Part shown: piece after piece, positions 50,183-59,066 of the stretch
How positions within the stretch are numbered: position 1 is the first letter of the stretch
Layout: the number at the start of each line of letters is the position of its first letter
Source of the DNA: an uncultured Aquimarina sp.
GTDB lineage: Bacteria; Bacteroidota; Bacteroidia; Flavobacteriales; Flavobacteriaceae
Assembly (NCBI GenBank): GCA_947500845.1
Contig: CANMTP010000013.1
Coordinates: 43,483 to 107,482 of the forward strand
Direction of reading: 5' to 3'
Length of the DNA stretch: 64,000 bases
The notes under the pieces: model-generated
Seen by the model: the letters and a program-made list of their open reading frames with translations, nothing else
The model's database searches: none
Told to the model about the DNA's origin: nothing
Program-made: the position numbers and the translations under genes

Positions 50183-51070
50183 TTAAATTTTAGATAGTTC
50201 TCTAAATAACTCTTTTTGTTTTTCAGAAAGATTTTTTGGTACTTTGATGGTGTATGTAATATATAGATCCCCAAATTGTCCTTCTTTTTTATATACAGGA
50301 AACCCTTTTCCTTTTAATTTAACCTTAGTAGCATTCTGGGTCTCGGGTTTTACTTTTAATTTCACCTTTCCATCCAAAGTAGTAACAGTAATCTCACCAC
50401 CCAAAACTGCTGTATATAGATCAATATCTTTATTGAGATAAAGGTCACTTTTATCGCGTTTAAAAGCGCTTTTGTTTTCTATAATAAAAGTAATATATAA
50501 ATCGCCATTGGGACCACCACCAATACCGGGACCACCATGTCCTTTGATTTTTATCGTTTGTCCATTTTCAACTCCTGAAGGAATAGTAATTCTAATATTT
50601 TTATCGTTAACAGTGAGTGTTCTTTTATGGGTTTTATGGACATCCATTAAGTCGAGACGAAGCTCGGCGTTATAATCTTCTCCTCTAAATCTTGCCTGAC
50701 TCTTACGATAACTTCGACCTGTGCCGCCAAACATTGATTCAAAAAAGTCTGAAAAATCACTCTCAGAGAAATCGCCGTAATACTGCTGTCTACCAGACCG
50801 ATTATATTGTTGTTGCGACTGTCTTGCTTTTTCAAACTCTTCGGCATGTTTCCAATCTTTACCGTATTGGTCATACTTTTTACGGTTTTCGGGATTGCTT
50901 AATACCTCATTAGCCTCATTGATTTCTTTAAATTTTGTTTCTGCTTCTTTATCATTTGGATTTAAATCGGGATGATATTTTCTAGCTAATTTTCGGTATG
51001 CTTTTTTGATATCTCCCTCTGAAGCATTTTTATTAATGCCTAGTATTTTGTAATAATCAATAAACTCCAT
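50183..51070 (-). CDS. cbpA: DnaJ-family co-chaperone CbpA
   Basis: A 295-residue type B J-protein. The J-domain (residues 5-70) has HPD at 33-35 in [10 protein letters not shown] glycine- and glutamine-rich linker follows, then two beta-rich client-binding domains ([32 protein letters not shown] and [14 protein letters not shown]). No zinc-finger cysteines are present, as expected of CbpA. It stimulates DnaK and is regulated by CbpM downstream. Part of the TerB-like/cbpA/cbpM operon under a dyad promoter. Confidence 0.93.
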   Translation of the reverse strand: MEFIDYYKILGINKNASEGDIKKAYRKLARKYHPDLNPNDKEAETKFKEINEANEVLSNPENRKKYDQYGKDWKHAEEFEKARQSQQQYNRSGRQQYYGDFSESDFSDFFESMFGGTGRSYRKSQARFRGEDYNAELRLDLMDVHKTHKRTLTVNDKNIRITIPSGVENGQTIKIKGHGGPGIGGGPNGDLYITFIIENKSAFKRDKSDLYLNKDIDLYTAVLGGEITVTTLDGKVKLKVKPETQNATKVKLKGKGFPVYKKEGQFGDLYITYTIKVPKNLSEKQKELFRELSKI

Positions 51071-51097
51071 TTCTCGATTAAGGATAAGTATTAGTTA

Positions 51098-51502
51098 TTA
51101 TTTTTCAAAAAGTAACTTCAGCCTGCCCAACATCATTAATTCTGACTTGTTTTTACCAGAAAACGCACTAGCAATGGTATTAGCAGTATCCCAGATTAAA
51201 TCTTTTATACGATCTGTGAAACGTGATTGATGTTCTTTATAAAAAGATTCGAACTCTTCAAAGCAAGATTGTGCATTGGGAGTTTCATAATCCATCCAAT
51301 CAAAAACAATCTCAATCTGAAAAGCAGCATCAGCGCCAAACTCATCTTCAATATCATCCACATCTAACCATTCTGATTTTACAATTTTTCTTAAAGAATC
51401 ATATTCTGACTCACGAACTACATTATCTGAAGCAGCTATAGCATAGAATAGCTTTCCTAAGTTTTGATAAAATGTAACTCCTATGTTTTGCGAAGTTTCC
51501 AT
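51098..51502 (-). CDS. TerB-like helical protein
   Basis: A 134-residue all-helical protein whose first half (LGKLFYAIAASDNVVRESEYDSLRKIVKSEWL) resembles the start of TerB domains: a helix with the A-x-x-x-x-D-G-x-V-x-x-x-E pattern, here AIAASDNVVRESE. TerB domains occur in tellurite resistance and DnaJ (DjlA) proteins, and its place directly before cbpA fits. First gene of the operon from the promoter at 51533-51575. Confidence 0.65.
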   Translation of the reverse strand: METSQNIGVTFYQNLGKLFYAIAASDNVVRESEYDSLRKIVKSEWLDVDDIEDEFGADAAFQIEIVFDWMDYETPNAQSCFEEFESFYKEHQSRFTDRIKDLIWDTANTIASAFSGKNKSELMMLGRLKLLFEK

Positions 51503-51532
51503 GGGTATAGTCTTTAGTAATTTTTATTAAAG

Positions 51533-51575
51533 TAAAGTTAACTTGAGTTCTTCAGGATTTTTATGATATAAATCA
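51533..51575 (-). promoter_or_regulatory. FNR/CRP-type promoter of the TerB-like/cbpA/cbpM operon
   Basis: Dyad TGATATAAATCA at 51564-51575; leftward, 23 bases then TAACTTTA (51540 down to 51533). Confidence 0.78.
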
Positions 51576-51599
51576 GTTGTAATAATGAAAATAATAAAA

Positions 51600-52691
51600 T
51601 TATCGAGTTATCAAATTACTTTGAATAAGCATAAACTCACTCAAATTGGACAGATCGATAGCACCAACTAATATATCATCATCGATGACTGCAAAAAAGT
51701 CTCTTTTTTCGGTATTGATTAGCTTAAAAATTTCTTTTAAATCGGAATCCATATGAATTGTTTTAAAGGATCTGGACATGATGTCTCGTATGGATAAGCT
51801 TTTGTTTTTTGAATTTTTAATAATATCCTTATGATAAAGAATCCCCACAATTTTTGAATTTTCAGTAACTACAAAGCTTTTTTCTGTTCCAGAAAGCAAA
51901 AGTTCGATCACGTCTTTAATAGTATCATCGGGTTTTAGAATAGAAATATTGGTAAGCATAGCCTCTTGTACTTTATGACCTTTTAACAAGGCGAGTTGGC
52001 GTACCATTTTATTTTCTCCATAAGCACCAAAAAAGATGAATAATGCAATAACGATCAAAAATGGATTATATAATATACCTACAAATACAAAAATTAAAGC
52101 TACAAATTGACCTATACCAGAAGCAATATTGGTGGCTGTTACCCGATCCATTTTCATCGCTAAGATTGCACGTAGTACACGACCCCCGTCCATTGGAAAT
52201 GCAGGAATAAAATTGAATATTGCTAAAGCTATATTGGCAGAAAAAAGATAAATTAATAAGTTTTGCGGTGTAACGTGGCTTAATGTTTCTTCAATTTGTG
52301 TAGGGTTTTGATCTAAGAAAATTGAGATATTAATAAAGAGAGATAAGCCTAATGCAATAAGAATATTCACTGCAGGACCAGCCAACGAAATTAATAACTC
52401 TTCCTTGGGATTTTCGGGTATAGTTTCCATGGATGCGACTCCTCCGATAGGTAATAGTGTTATTTTTTTTGTAGTTACTCCAAATTTTCTGGCGGTGAGT
52501 ATATGTCCAAATTCATGACACACCACGCATACAAACAATAATAGAATAAAAACAGTACTCATCAGAGCATTTTCAATAGTCCCTCCTGATTTTAGTTCTA
52601 AAAATATTACCCAAGCCAAGATAAATACAAAGGTCCAATGAATTTCATTATTTACATTGAACAGTTTCCTCAGATTTAACACGCCTTTCAT
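51600..52691 (-). CDS. Site-2 protease (M50) with CBS domains
   Basis: A 363-residue membrane metalloprotease. The zinc motif HExxH is in CHEFGHILTA near residue 60, and the second ligand region is FNFIPAFPMDGGRVLRAIL (NPDG-like). About six membrane helices cover residues 1-225, followed by a pair of CBS domains (about 240-363) which usually sense adenine nucleotides. This S2P-CBS architecture is shared with Rip3-type proteases of bacteria and archaea, including M. tuberculosis Rv2625c of the DosR regulon (recalled, not checked). Controlled by the dyad at 52739. Confidence 0.9.
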   Translation of the reverse strand: MKGVLNLRKLFNVNNEIHWTFVFILAWVIFLELKSGGTIENALMSTVFILLLFVCVVCHEFGHILTARKFGVTTKKITLLPIGGVASMETIPENPKEELLISLAGPAVNILIALGLSLFINISIFLDQNPTQIEETLSHVTPQNLLIYLFSANIALAIFNFIPAFPMDGGRVLRAILAMKMDRVTATNIASGIGQFVALIFVFVGILYNPFLIVIALFIFFGAYGENKMVRQLALLKGHKVQEAMLTNISILKPDDTIKDVIELLLSGTEKSFVVTENSKIVGILYHKDIIKNSKNKSLSIRDIMSRSFKTIHMDSDLKEIFKLINTEKRDFFAVIDDDILVGAIDLSNLSEFMLIQSNLITR

Positions 52692-52707
52692 GATTCATAA
52701 ATTTTGG

Positions 52708-52750
52708 TTAAAGTATCCAAAGGGCTGTTAATAAGAAATGATAGATATCA
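52708..52750 (-). promoter_or_regulatory. FNR/CRP-type promoter of the site-2 protease gene
   Basis: Dyad TGATAGATATCA at 52739-52750; leftward, 23 bases then TACTTTAA (52715 down to 52708), a weaker -7 match. Rightward, a perfect TATTTTTG lies at 52771, but three bases closer than the rule requires; whether it serves the kinase gene is open. Confidence 0.65.
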
Positions 52751-52901
52751 GTTTTTATATTAGATTATGCTATTTTTGAAGTCTTAATGATTTAATGAAT
52801 TTTTGTAAGAATTATCTGAAACATAACCACTATATTTATAAACCGATTTAAATCTAAATACGATCAATCAATTTAAAGATAACCAACCACCAGTTCGTTT
52901 T

Positions 52902-54146
52902 ATGAAGGTTTTTAAGGAGAACGACAATATTTTTAGATTACTTTCTGAAGCTGTTTCCGAAGGTATTATTGTGGTGAACAAAGAACAGATTGTGGTAGCA
53001 ACAAACAAATCTGCCAACGATATTTTTGGATATGATCCTGATGAGTTAATTGGCAAACATTTGAATATTTTAATTCCTCAGAAGTACCACCATAATCATA
53101 AAGCTCATTTCAAAGGCTTTGTAGAGCAAAGTGAAAAACGCAGTATGGGAAAAGGACGCGATCTTTTTGGGGTTCGCAAAGATGGTACAGAATTTCCCGT
53201 AGAAGCAGGTCTTAATCCATTCACTATTTATGATAACGATTATGTTATGGCTTTGGTAATTGATATTACTGAAAGAAAAGAGCAAGAGCTTAGAATTTAT
53301 GAATTAAACAACCAGTTAGAGCAAAAAATAGAAAAACGCACAGAAGAGCTAAACGATACTATTCAAGAGCTTAAGGAAGAAGTAAAGCTTAGAAAAGAGG
53401 CAGAAGCCAGAATGAAAGAATCTCTGAAAAAAGAAAGAGACCTTAATGTTTTAAAAACCAAATTTTTATCATTGGTCTCTCATGAGTTCAAGACACCACT
53501 TGGTGGTATTCTTACCTCGGCGACATTGATTGGAAAGTATACCAAAGACGAACAGCAAGACAAGAGAGAAAAGCACCTTACTACCATAAAAAATAAGGTG
53601 AAGTATTTAGACAATATCTTAAACGACTTTCTATCTATTGAGCGCTTAGAAACCGGGAAAGTGAGCTATAAATTTAGCAAGTTTCCGCTTAGCAAAGTGA
53701 TTAATGAAGTAGTATACAATGCCAATATGCTATTAAAGGATGGACAAAGAATAAATTATCCACAAGATATAGATGATTATAGCATCGAGTTTGATGAAAA
53801 GATTTTAGAACTTGTATTATCAAATCTTATTCATAATTCAGTGAAGTATTCAGGAGAAAATACCGTTATCGATTTACAAGTAAATTTTGAAGACGGAATG
53901 CTTAAATTTAAAATCATAGATCAGGGTATTGGTATCCCGAAAAAAGAGCAAAAATTTATCTTTAAAAGATATTTTAGAGCAGAAAATGCATTATTAGATC
54001 AAGGAACCGGAATCGGGTTAAATATTGTAAAGAGCCATTTGGAAAACCTGGGAGGGGGTATTACTTTTACAAGTAAAGAAAACCAAGGTTCAACATTTAT
54101 CGTCAAAATACCTGTTGAGAAAAATCATAAAGTTGAAATGAACTAG
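52902..54146 (+). CDS. Soluble PAS histidine kinase, FixL-like haem pocket candidate
   Basis: A 414-residue cytosolic kinase with no membrane helix. A PAS domain (about 10-125) ends VIDITERKEQE; a coiled coil (125-185) follows, then HisKA with phospho-acceptor His194 in LVSHEFKTPL, and HATPase with N-box NLIHNSVKYS and GIGIPKKE and GTGIGLNIVK loops. In the PAS domain His66 in KYHHNHKAH aligns with the haem-ligating His200 of Bradyrhizobium FixL and Arg86 in GKGRDL with its distal Arg220; both pairs are 20 residues apart. That suggests O2, CO or NO sensing, but non-haem PAS domains can share this sequence. The adjacent gene encodes its likely partner. Confidence 0.85.
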   Translation: MKVFKENDNIFRLLSEAVSEGIIVVNKEQIVVATNKSANDIFGYDPDELIGKHLNILIPQKYHHNHKAHFKGFVEQSEKRSMGKGRDLFGVRKDGTEFPVEAGLNPFTIYDNDYVMALVIDITERKEQELRIYELNNQLEQKIEKRTEELNDTIQELKEEVKLRKEAEARMKESLKKERDLNVLKTKFLSLVSHEFKTPLGGILTSATLIGKYTKDEQQDKREKHLTTIKNKVKYLDNILNDFLSIERLETGKVSYKFSKFPLSKVINEVVYNANMLLKDGQRINYPQDIDDYSIEFDEKILELVLSNLIHNSVKYSGENTVIDLQVNFEDGMLKFKIIDQGIGIPKKEQKFIFKRYFRAENALLDQGTGIGLNIVKSHLENLGGGITFTSKENQGSTFIVKIPVEKNHKVEMN

Positions 54147-54210
54147 AATGATTATTAATATTTTAATAATTATTGCAACCATCTGACCATTCAAAAAACA
54201 AAACAAACAG

Positions 54211-55269
54211 ATGAAAACCATTTTATTAATCGAGGATGATACAGCGCTTAGAGAAAACACCGCTGAGCTTTTAGAACTTTCAGATTATAAAGTAATTACA
54301 TCTCCTAACGGAAAAATAGGCATCGCCAAAGCCAAAGAAGAAAAACCAGACATCATTGTTTGTGATATCATGATGCCTGAAGTAGATGGTTATGGTGTCC
54401 TGGAAGCTTTGTCTTATGATGCGACGACCAATCAGATACCTTTTATATTTCTATCTGCGAAAACAGAACATAAAGAAATCAGAAAGGGGATGGATATGGG
54501 GGCAGACGATTATCTTACCAAACCTTTTGAAGAAGAAGAACTCATAAGTGCCATAGAAAGTCGTTTGGCCAAAGCCAAGATTATTGCCAACATACTGCAA
54601 GAGCAATCTTCAAAAACCATAGAAGATCAAAACGATGATGGATTGAGAAATCTTCATGAGTTAAAAAATTTCTTCAATGATCATGGTAAACTTTCAGAAT
54701 ATAAAAAAGGAGAAACAATCTTTAAAGAGGACGAGCATTCTAATAAAGTATATCTTATTTTGAAAGGGGTTGTAAAATCTCATAAAATGGACGAGAGTGG
54801 TAAAGAATTGATTACAGCTTTGTATAAAGCAGACGATTTTCTTGGATTTACTTCTTTTATAGACAATATTCCCTACCAAGAATCGGCCACAGCTGTAGAG
54901 GATTGCGAAGTTGCAGGAATATCGAAAAATAGCCTTAAAGAAATCCTGGAGAAGAGCAAAAATATTTCTCTTGAGTTAATGGAACTACTTACCGATAATC
55001 TCACTGAAATAAAGGAGCAATTACTACAAATGGCATATAGCTCGGTACGCAGGAAAACTGCACAAACTATATTACAATTTGCTCAGATACTCAACAAAAA
55101 ACCTGAAGAAAGTATAAAGATATCTCGAAATGATCTTGCCAGTGTAGCCGGGATTGCTACAGAAAGTTTAATTCGCACATTATCAAGCTTCAAAAAAGAT
55201 GGATTAATAGAAATTGAAGGACGAAACATAAAGATCCTTGACTTATCAGGCCTCCAATTGGTAGAATAA
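54211..55269 (+). CDS. Response regulator: receiver, CRP-like effector domain and HTH
   Basis: A 352-residue regulator with an unusual fusion. Residues 1-122 are a receiver domain (DD at 9-10, phospho-acceptor Asp52 in VCDIMMPEVDG, Lys in LTKPFEE). About 150-260 is a cNMP-binding-type beta-roll (ETIFKEDEHSNKVYLILKGVVKSHKMDE). About 275-352 is an HTH_Crp domain whose recognition helix reads ATESLIRTLSSF; Glu318 and Arg322 stand where Glu209 and Arg213 of FNR contact TGA half-sites. No FNR-type cysteines are present. It should therefore be switched by phosphorylation and bind TGA/TCA dyads, which makes it the prime candidate for the regulon. 64 bases after the kinase. Confidence 0.9.
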   Translation: MKTILLIEDDTALRENTAELLELSDYKVITSPNGKIGIAKAKEEKPDIIVCDIMMPEVDGYGVLEALSYDATTNQIPFIFLSAKTEHKEIRKGMDMGADDYLTKPFEEEELISAIESRLAKAKIIANILQEQSSKTIEDQNDDGLRNLHELKNFFNDHGKLSEYKKGETIFKEDEHSNKVYLILKGVVKSHKMDESGKELITALYKADDFLGFTSFIDNIPYQESATAVEDCEVAGISKNSLKEILEKSKNISLELMELLTDNLTEIKEQLLQMAYSSVRRKTAQTILQFAQILNKKPEESIKISRNDLASVAGIATESLIRTLSSFKKDGLIEIEGRNIKILDLSGLQLVE

Positions 55270-55291
55270 AAAAATCATTCTTCTTGTAAAC

Positions 55292-55334
55292 TGATTTTTA
55301 TCATTCTTTTCATAAATGCTACCCGATACATTTG
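55292..55334 (+). promoter_or_regulatory. FNR/CRP-type promoter of the universal stress/hemN operon
   Basis: Dyad TGATTTTTATCA at 55292-55303, 23 bases, then the perfect -7 element TACATTTG at 55327-55334, 22 bases before the ATG. Confidence 0.85.
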
Positions 55335-55355
55335 TTGTATTAGAAAGTATTTAAA

Positions 55356-56195
55356 ATGAAGAATGTTCTGATCCCGACAGATTTTTCAGAAAACTCCTGG
55401 AACGCCATTGAATATGCATTACTATTTTTTAAAAAAATAAAATGTAATTTTTATTTTCTGCATGTATCCTCTTACGAAGAAATGATAGGGGGTGAGTCCT
55501 TTTATGACACAAAAGATACTGTTATAGAGAAAATCACACGTAGTGATAAAGAGCATATGCAACGCTTACTAAAAAGAATCGAGAAATTACCGTTAAATAC
55601 AAAGCATCGTTTTTTTACTAGTAATGAATATATCTTCTTTATAGATGCAATTAGAAAGCAAATTCAAGAAAAGAATATTGACTTTATTGTAATGGGTACC
55701 AAAGGTGCTTCTGGATTAAAAGAAATGACAGTTGGCAGCAACACTGGCGATGTTATTACCAAAGTGAAATGTCCAGTTTTGGTGATACCCGAACATGCCA
55801 AATATGTAAAACCCAAAGAAATTGCCTTTCCGACCGATTATAATTTATATTACAAAAGCAGAGTTCTAAATACCATCACAAGTGTTCTTCAAATGAATGA
55901 TGCTGCCCTTAGGGTATTACATATTACCAAAAAAGAACAAGAATTGAGCGATTTACAGAAAAAGAATAAGGATTTTTTAAATGACTATCTAAAAGATGAT
56001 TTAGAGCATAGTTTTCATTTTTTATCCAATCCCAATATCGAAGAAGCTATACAATGTTTTGTAGAAAGCAGAAATATAGATATGATTACCATGGTCGCCA
56101 AGAATCTCAATTTTTTTCAACGTATATTGTTTCATCCCACCATAGAAAAAATAAGCTATCATACCCATGTTCCTTTTTTGGTATTGCATGAATGA
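55356..56195 (+). CDS. Universal stress protein, two UspA domains
   Basis: A 279-residue paralogue of the 45488 protein, with two UspA domains. MGTKGASGLKEMTVGSNTGDV in the first domain keeps the ATP-binding glycine run, while the second domain (EIAFPTDYNLYY onward) lacks a clear G-x-x-G-x-G-S/T, so it probably binds no nucleotide. It begins behind a strong dyad promoter and is followed 36 bases later by hemN. Confidence 0.9.
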   Translation: MKNVLIPTDFSENSWNAIEYALLFFKKIKCNFYFLHVSSYEEMIGGESFYDTKDTVIEKITRSDKEHMQRLLKRIEKLPLNTKHRFFTSNEYIFFIDAIRKQIQEKNIDFIVMGTKGASGLKEMTVGSNTGDVITKVKCPVLVIPEHAKYVKPKEIAFPTDYNLYYKSRVLNTITSVLQMNDAALRVLHITKKEQELSDLQKKNKDFLNDYLKDDLEHSFHFLSNPNIEEAIQCFVESRNIDMITMVAKNLNFFQRILFHPTIEKISYHTHVPFLVLHE

Positions 56196-56231
56196 TCTTC
56201 AATAAAGAAAAATTTGAAATTAGATAAAAAT

Positions 56232-57596
56232 ATGTGTTCTACTCTAATCGATAAATACAATATACCAGGTCCACGTTATACAAGTTATCCTACGGTACCC
56301 TATTGGGATAATACTACCTTTTCTTTAAAAGATTGGATAATTTCTGTTAAGAAATCTTTTGATGAAAGTAATGATAAAGAGGGGATTAGTCTTTATGTTC
56401 ATTTGCCATTTTGTGAAAGTATGTGCACATTTTGTGGTTGCCATAAACGAATTACTAAACGACATGATGTAGAGGAACCTTATATCAATTCAATATTGAA
56501 GGAATGGCAACTGTATCTTAACCTATTAAGAAATAAACCAAAAATCAAAGAACTACATTTAGGGGGTGGTACACCAACTTTTTTTTCTCCTGAAAATTTA
56601 GAGTATTTGATCAATGGAATTTTCTTGCATGCAGAACGTGCCGAAGATTGTGAACTTAGTTTTGAAGGACATCCTAACAATACGACTCGAGAGCATTTAC
56701 AAGCTTTATATGATGTGGGGTTTAGAAGGGTAAGTTTTGGTGTACAGGATTATAACGAAACGGTTCAAAAAGCAATTAATCGTATACAATCCTTTGAAAA
56801 TGTAAAATATATTACGGAAACCGCAAGAGCGGTAGGATTTACTTCTGTTGGTCATGATATAATTTTTGGATTACCTTTTCAAACTGAAGAAGCCGTAATA
56901 AATACTATCCTTAAAACCAAAGAATTACTCCCAGACCGATTAGCTTTTTATAGCTACGCCCATGTACCATGGCAAAAAGGAAATGGACAACGAGGTTTCG
57001 ATGAGTCTAATTTACCAACAGCCGGGCAAAAAAGGAATCAATATGAAACCGGTAAAAAGTTATTATCTGAGGTTGGGTATGTAGAAATTGGAATGGATCA
57101 TTTTGCCCTACAAAACGATTCGTTATACAAATCTATGAAAGATGAAACCCTACATCGCAATTTTATGGGATATACAGCATCCAAAACACAAATGATGATT
57201 GGCTTGGGGGTTTCATCTATTAGTGATAGTTGGTATGGTTTTGCACAAAATGTGAAAGGTGTTGAAGAATATGAACATCTAATTAATGAAGGAATTATTC
57301 CTGTGTATCGGGGACACATATTAACACGGGAAGATGAGATTATCAGAAAACACATTCTAAACTTAATGTGTCATTTTGAAACTAGTTGGGATCTGGAAGC
57401 ATATCATTTTAGTGAGTTGCCTGAAGTGCTGATTCGACTTAAAGAAATGGAAAAAGACGAATTATTAGAAATATCTAATTCTCAAATAAGAGTCACAGAA
57501 AAAGGTCGACCTTTTGTACGCAACATTTGCATGGCCTTTGATCTTCGTTTGCAACAAAGCAAACCAGAAACACAGTTATTTTCGATGACAATGTAG
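56232..57596 (+). CDS. hemN: Oxygen-independent coproporphyrinogen III dehydrogenase HemN
   Basis: A 454-residue radical-SAM enzyme that decarboxylates coproporphyrinogen III to protoporphyrinogen IX without oxygen. The iron-sulfur cysteines are Cys61, Cys65 and Cys68 in PFCESMCTFCGCHK, and GPRYTSYPTVPYW at the N-terminus and the LHLGGGTPTF region are HemN-specific. The ATG at 56232 is chosen over a TTG at 56214. Its place in a dyad-controlled operon is the clearest sign that the regulon serves low oxygen, since hemN is a classic FNR target. Confidence 0.95.
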   Translation: MCSTLIDKYNIPGPRYTSYPTVPYWDNTTFSLKDWIISVKKSFDESNDKEGISLYVHLPFCESMCTFCGCHKRITKRHDVEEPYINSILKEWQLYLNLLRNKPKIKELHLGGGTPTFFSPENLEYLINGIFLHAERAEDCELSFEGHPNNTTREHLQALYDVGFRRVSFGVQDYNETVQKAINRIQSFENVKYITETARAVGFTSVGHDIIFGLPFQTEEAVINTILKTKELLPDRLAFYSYAHVPWQKGNGQRGFDESNLPTAGQKRNQYETGKKLLSEVGYVEIGMDHFALQNDSLYKSMKDETLHRNFMGYTASKTQMMIGLGVSSISDSWYGFAQNVKGVEEYEHLINEGIIPVYRGHILTREDEIIRKHILNLMCHFETSWDLEAYHFSELPEVLIRLKEMEKDELLEISNSQIRVTEKGRPFVRNICMAFDLRLQQSKPETQLFSMTM

Positions 57597-57667
57597 ACTT
57601 AGACTACAAGCCTGTAAATTTTGAGCTCATACATACTTTTTATCAATTATTCGATACATCCTGTTCT

Positions 57668-57711
57668 GTAACTTTTGTTACTGTAATAAAGATAATCTTA
57701 CTATATTTTTG
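57668..57711 (+). promoter_or_regulatory. Second-type CRP/FNR promoter of the leader/rhodanese gene
   Basis: Dyad GTAACTTTTGTTAC at 57668-57681 (complementary GTAAC/GTTAC arms), then -7 element TATTTTTG at 57704-57711. The centre-to--7 distance is 29.5 bases, as with the TGAY-N4-RTCA sites. Confidence 0.72.
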
Positions 57712-57725
57712 CGGTGTAAAAAACT

Positions 57726-57779
57726 ATGGTTAATAAGTTTTTATTTATTGGTTTGTTTGGTGGAAGTAGTTTGTTATAA
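57726..57779 (+). CDS. Possible 17-codon leader peptide
   Basis: ATG at 57726, TAA at 57777-57779, between the promoter and the rhodanese gene. MVNKFLFIGLFGGSSLL is hydrophobic with one lysine. Its stop lies in the loop of the following hairpin, so a ribosome translating it would cover the left arm. Coding is unproven. Confidence 0.4.
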   Translation: MVNKFLFIGLFGGSSLL

Positions 57780-57797
57780 GCTTACTACTTCCTTTTT
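57762..57797 (+). terminator. Terminator-like hairpin in the rhodanese leader
   Basis: Perfect 9-bp arms GGAAGTAGT (57762-57770) and ACTACTTCC (57784-57792), 13-base loop, followed directly by TTTTTATT. It stands 17 bases before the rhodanese ATG and so should block transcription unless relieved. Attenuation by the leader peptide, or a free-standing RNA of about 85 bases, are possible. Confidence 0.65.
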
Positions 57798-57813
57798 ATT
57801 GAAGAAAAGTTAA

Positions 57814-58179
57814 ATGAAAAATGTTCTAAAAATTATGTTCTTATCAGGTTTCTTTTTTGGAGCACGGGCCCAGGAATCAAAAAAAATAGAAGTGTTAGAT
57901 CGCACAACGTACAAAGAAGCAGTATCAAACAATAAAGTCCAACTCGTTGATGTACGTACCCCAAAAGAATTCAAAAACGGACATATCGAAGGTGCTATAA
58001 ATATAGATTTTTTCTCAAAGGATTTGTTTGAAGAATCTTTTGAGAAACTAAATAAAGATCTTCCTGTATATATTTATTGTCGTTCTGGTGGAAGAAGCCA
58101 AGTAACAGCTAGAAAATTAGTAAAAATGGGATTCTCTAAGATCTACGATTTAAAAGGCGGATTTTTGATTTGGAAATAA
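57814..58179 (+). CDS. Secreted single-domain rhodanese
   Basis: A 121-residue protein with a signal peptide (IMFLSGFFFGARA) and one rhodanese domain. The active-site loop is YCRSGGRS with Cys89. It would carry sulfane sulfur in the periplasm, for example persulfide made from sulfide. It is driven by the second-type dyad at 57668, shared in kind with the sulfite dehydrogenase operon and sulfide:quinone oxidoreductase. Confidence 0.9.
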   Translation: MKNVLKIMFLSGFFFGARAQESKKIEVLDRTTYKEAVSNNKVQLVDVRTPKEFKNGHIEGAINIDFFSKDLFEESFEKLNKDLPVYIYCRSGGRSQVTARKLVKMGFSKIYDLKGGFLIWK

Positions 58180-58190
58180 AAGATGAGTAG

Positions 58191-59063
58191 TTATTTCTGC
58201 TTTCTAAAACCGTAAATGATTTGCCCAAAAAAGTTTTTAGGTATTTTTTTATCTCCCGGGAAACCAATTTCTATAGTGCCACTGTCTTCAGGAATATAAT
58301 TAGTTTTAAAAATATAGTCCCAAATACTTAAGCTAATCCCAAAATTTACGCCATAAGAACCTTTTGGCAATATATAAGAATGATGATAAAGATGCATCAC
58401 CGGATTATTTAAAATATATTTTAACGGTCCCCAGGTAATCTTAATATTTGCGTGATTAAGGTGTCCAATAGCAATAGCAATGAAATGTACAATATACGCT
58501 TGCTCGGGCTCGAAGCCGCCTAGAATCATTACTCCGATAGTTTTTAAGGGTTTATAAAAAATATTTTCCATCCAGTGGTAACGCAAGTGGGCTGCGAATC
58601 CCATTTCCTTTACAGAATGATGAATTTTATGAAACCTCCATAAGAATGGATATTTATGAAGTAATACATGTGTAAACCATTGTACAAAATCCAGGATAAT
58701 AAAGAAAATCAATAATTGGGTCCACATTGGTAGGCTAGAAATGTTTATAATTGTTAAACTCTTTGTAGAAATTCCAATATCCTCAAAAAATACTCCTAAC
58801 AATTTATAGAAACCACTTATTACAATTGCAAAAACGAAAAAATTAAAGAACATATAGAAACCATCCAACCAAAAGTCCTTTCTAAAAACAGATTGTTCTT
58901 TACGCCAGGGAAAAACAATTTCTAGACCCCAAACGAACAAGGAGATAGCTATTAACCCCCAAAAATAGTTGGTGTACCATGGTACTTCAAATAGCATGGA
59001 TTTCCAAGTCCAGTTAACACTACTAATAAAAGCATCTGTAAATGCAGATATATACTTTTCCAT
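58191..59063 (-). CDS. Sterol desaturase/fatty acid hydroxylase family membrane enzyme
   Basis: A 290-residue di-iron membrane oxygenase. The eight-histidine clusters are visible: THVLLHKYPFLWRFHKIHHS (HxxxH then HxxHH), HFIAIAIGHLNHANI and MHLYHHSY. About four membrane helices. Family members hydroxylate fatty acids or sterols using O2; the substrate here is unknown. It is the last gene of an operon with sulfurtransferase, cytochrome c and molybdoenzyme genes, where its role is not obvious. Confidence 0.87.
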   Translation of the reverse strand: MEKYISAFTDAFISSVNWTWKSMLFEVPWYTNYFWGLIAISLFVWGLEIVFPWRKEQSVFRKDFWLDGFYMFFNFFVFAIVISGFYKLLGVFFEDIGISTKSLTIINISSLPMWTQLLIFFIILDFVQWFTHVLLHKYPFLWRFHKIHHSVKEMGFAAHLRYHWMENIFYKPLKTIGVMILGGFEPEQAYIVHFIAIAIGHLNHANIKITWGPLKYILNNPVMHLYHHSYILPKGSYGVNFGISLSIWDYIFKTNYIPEDSGTIEIGFPGDKKIPKNFFGQIIYGFRKQK

Positions 59064-59066
59064 AAT

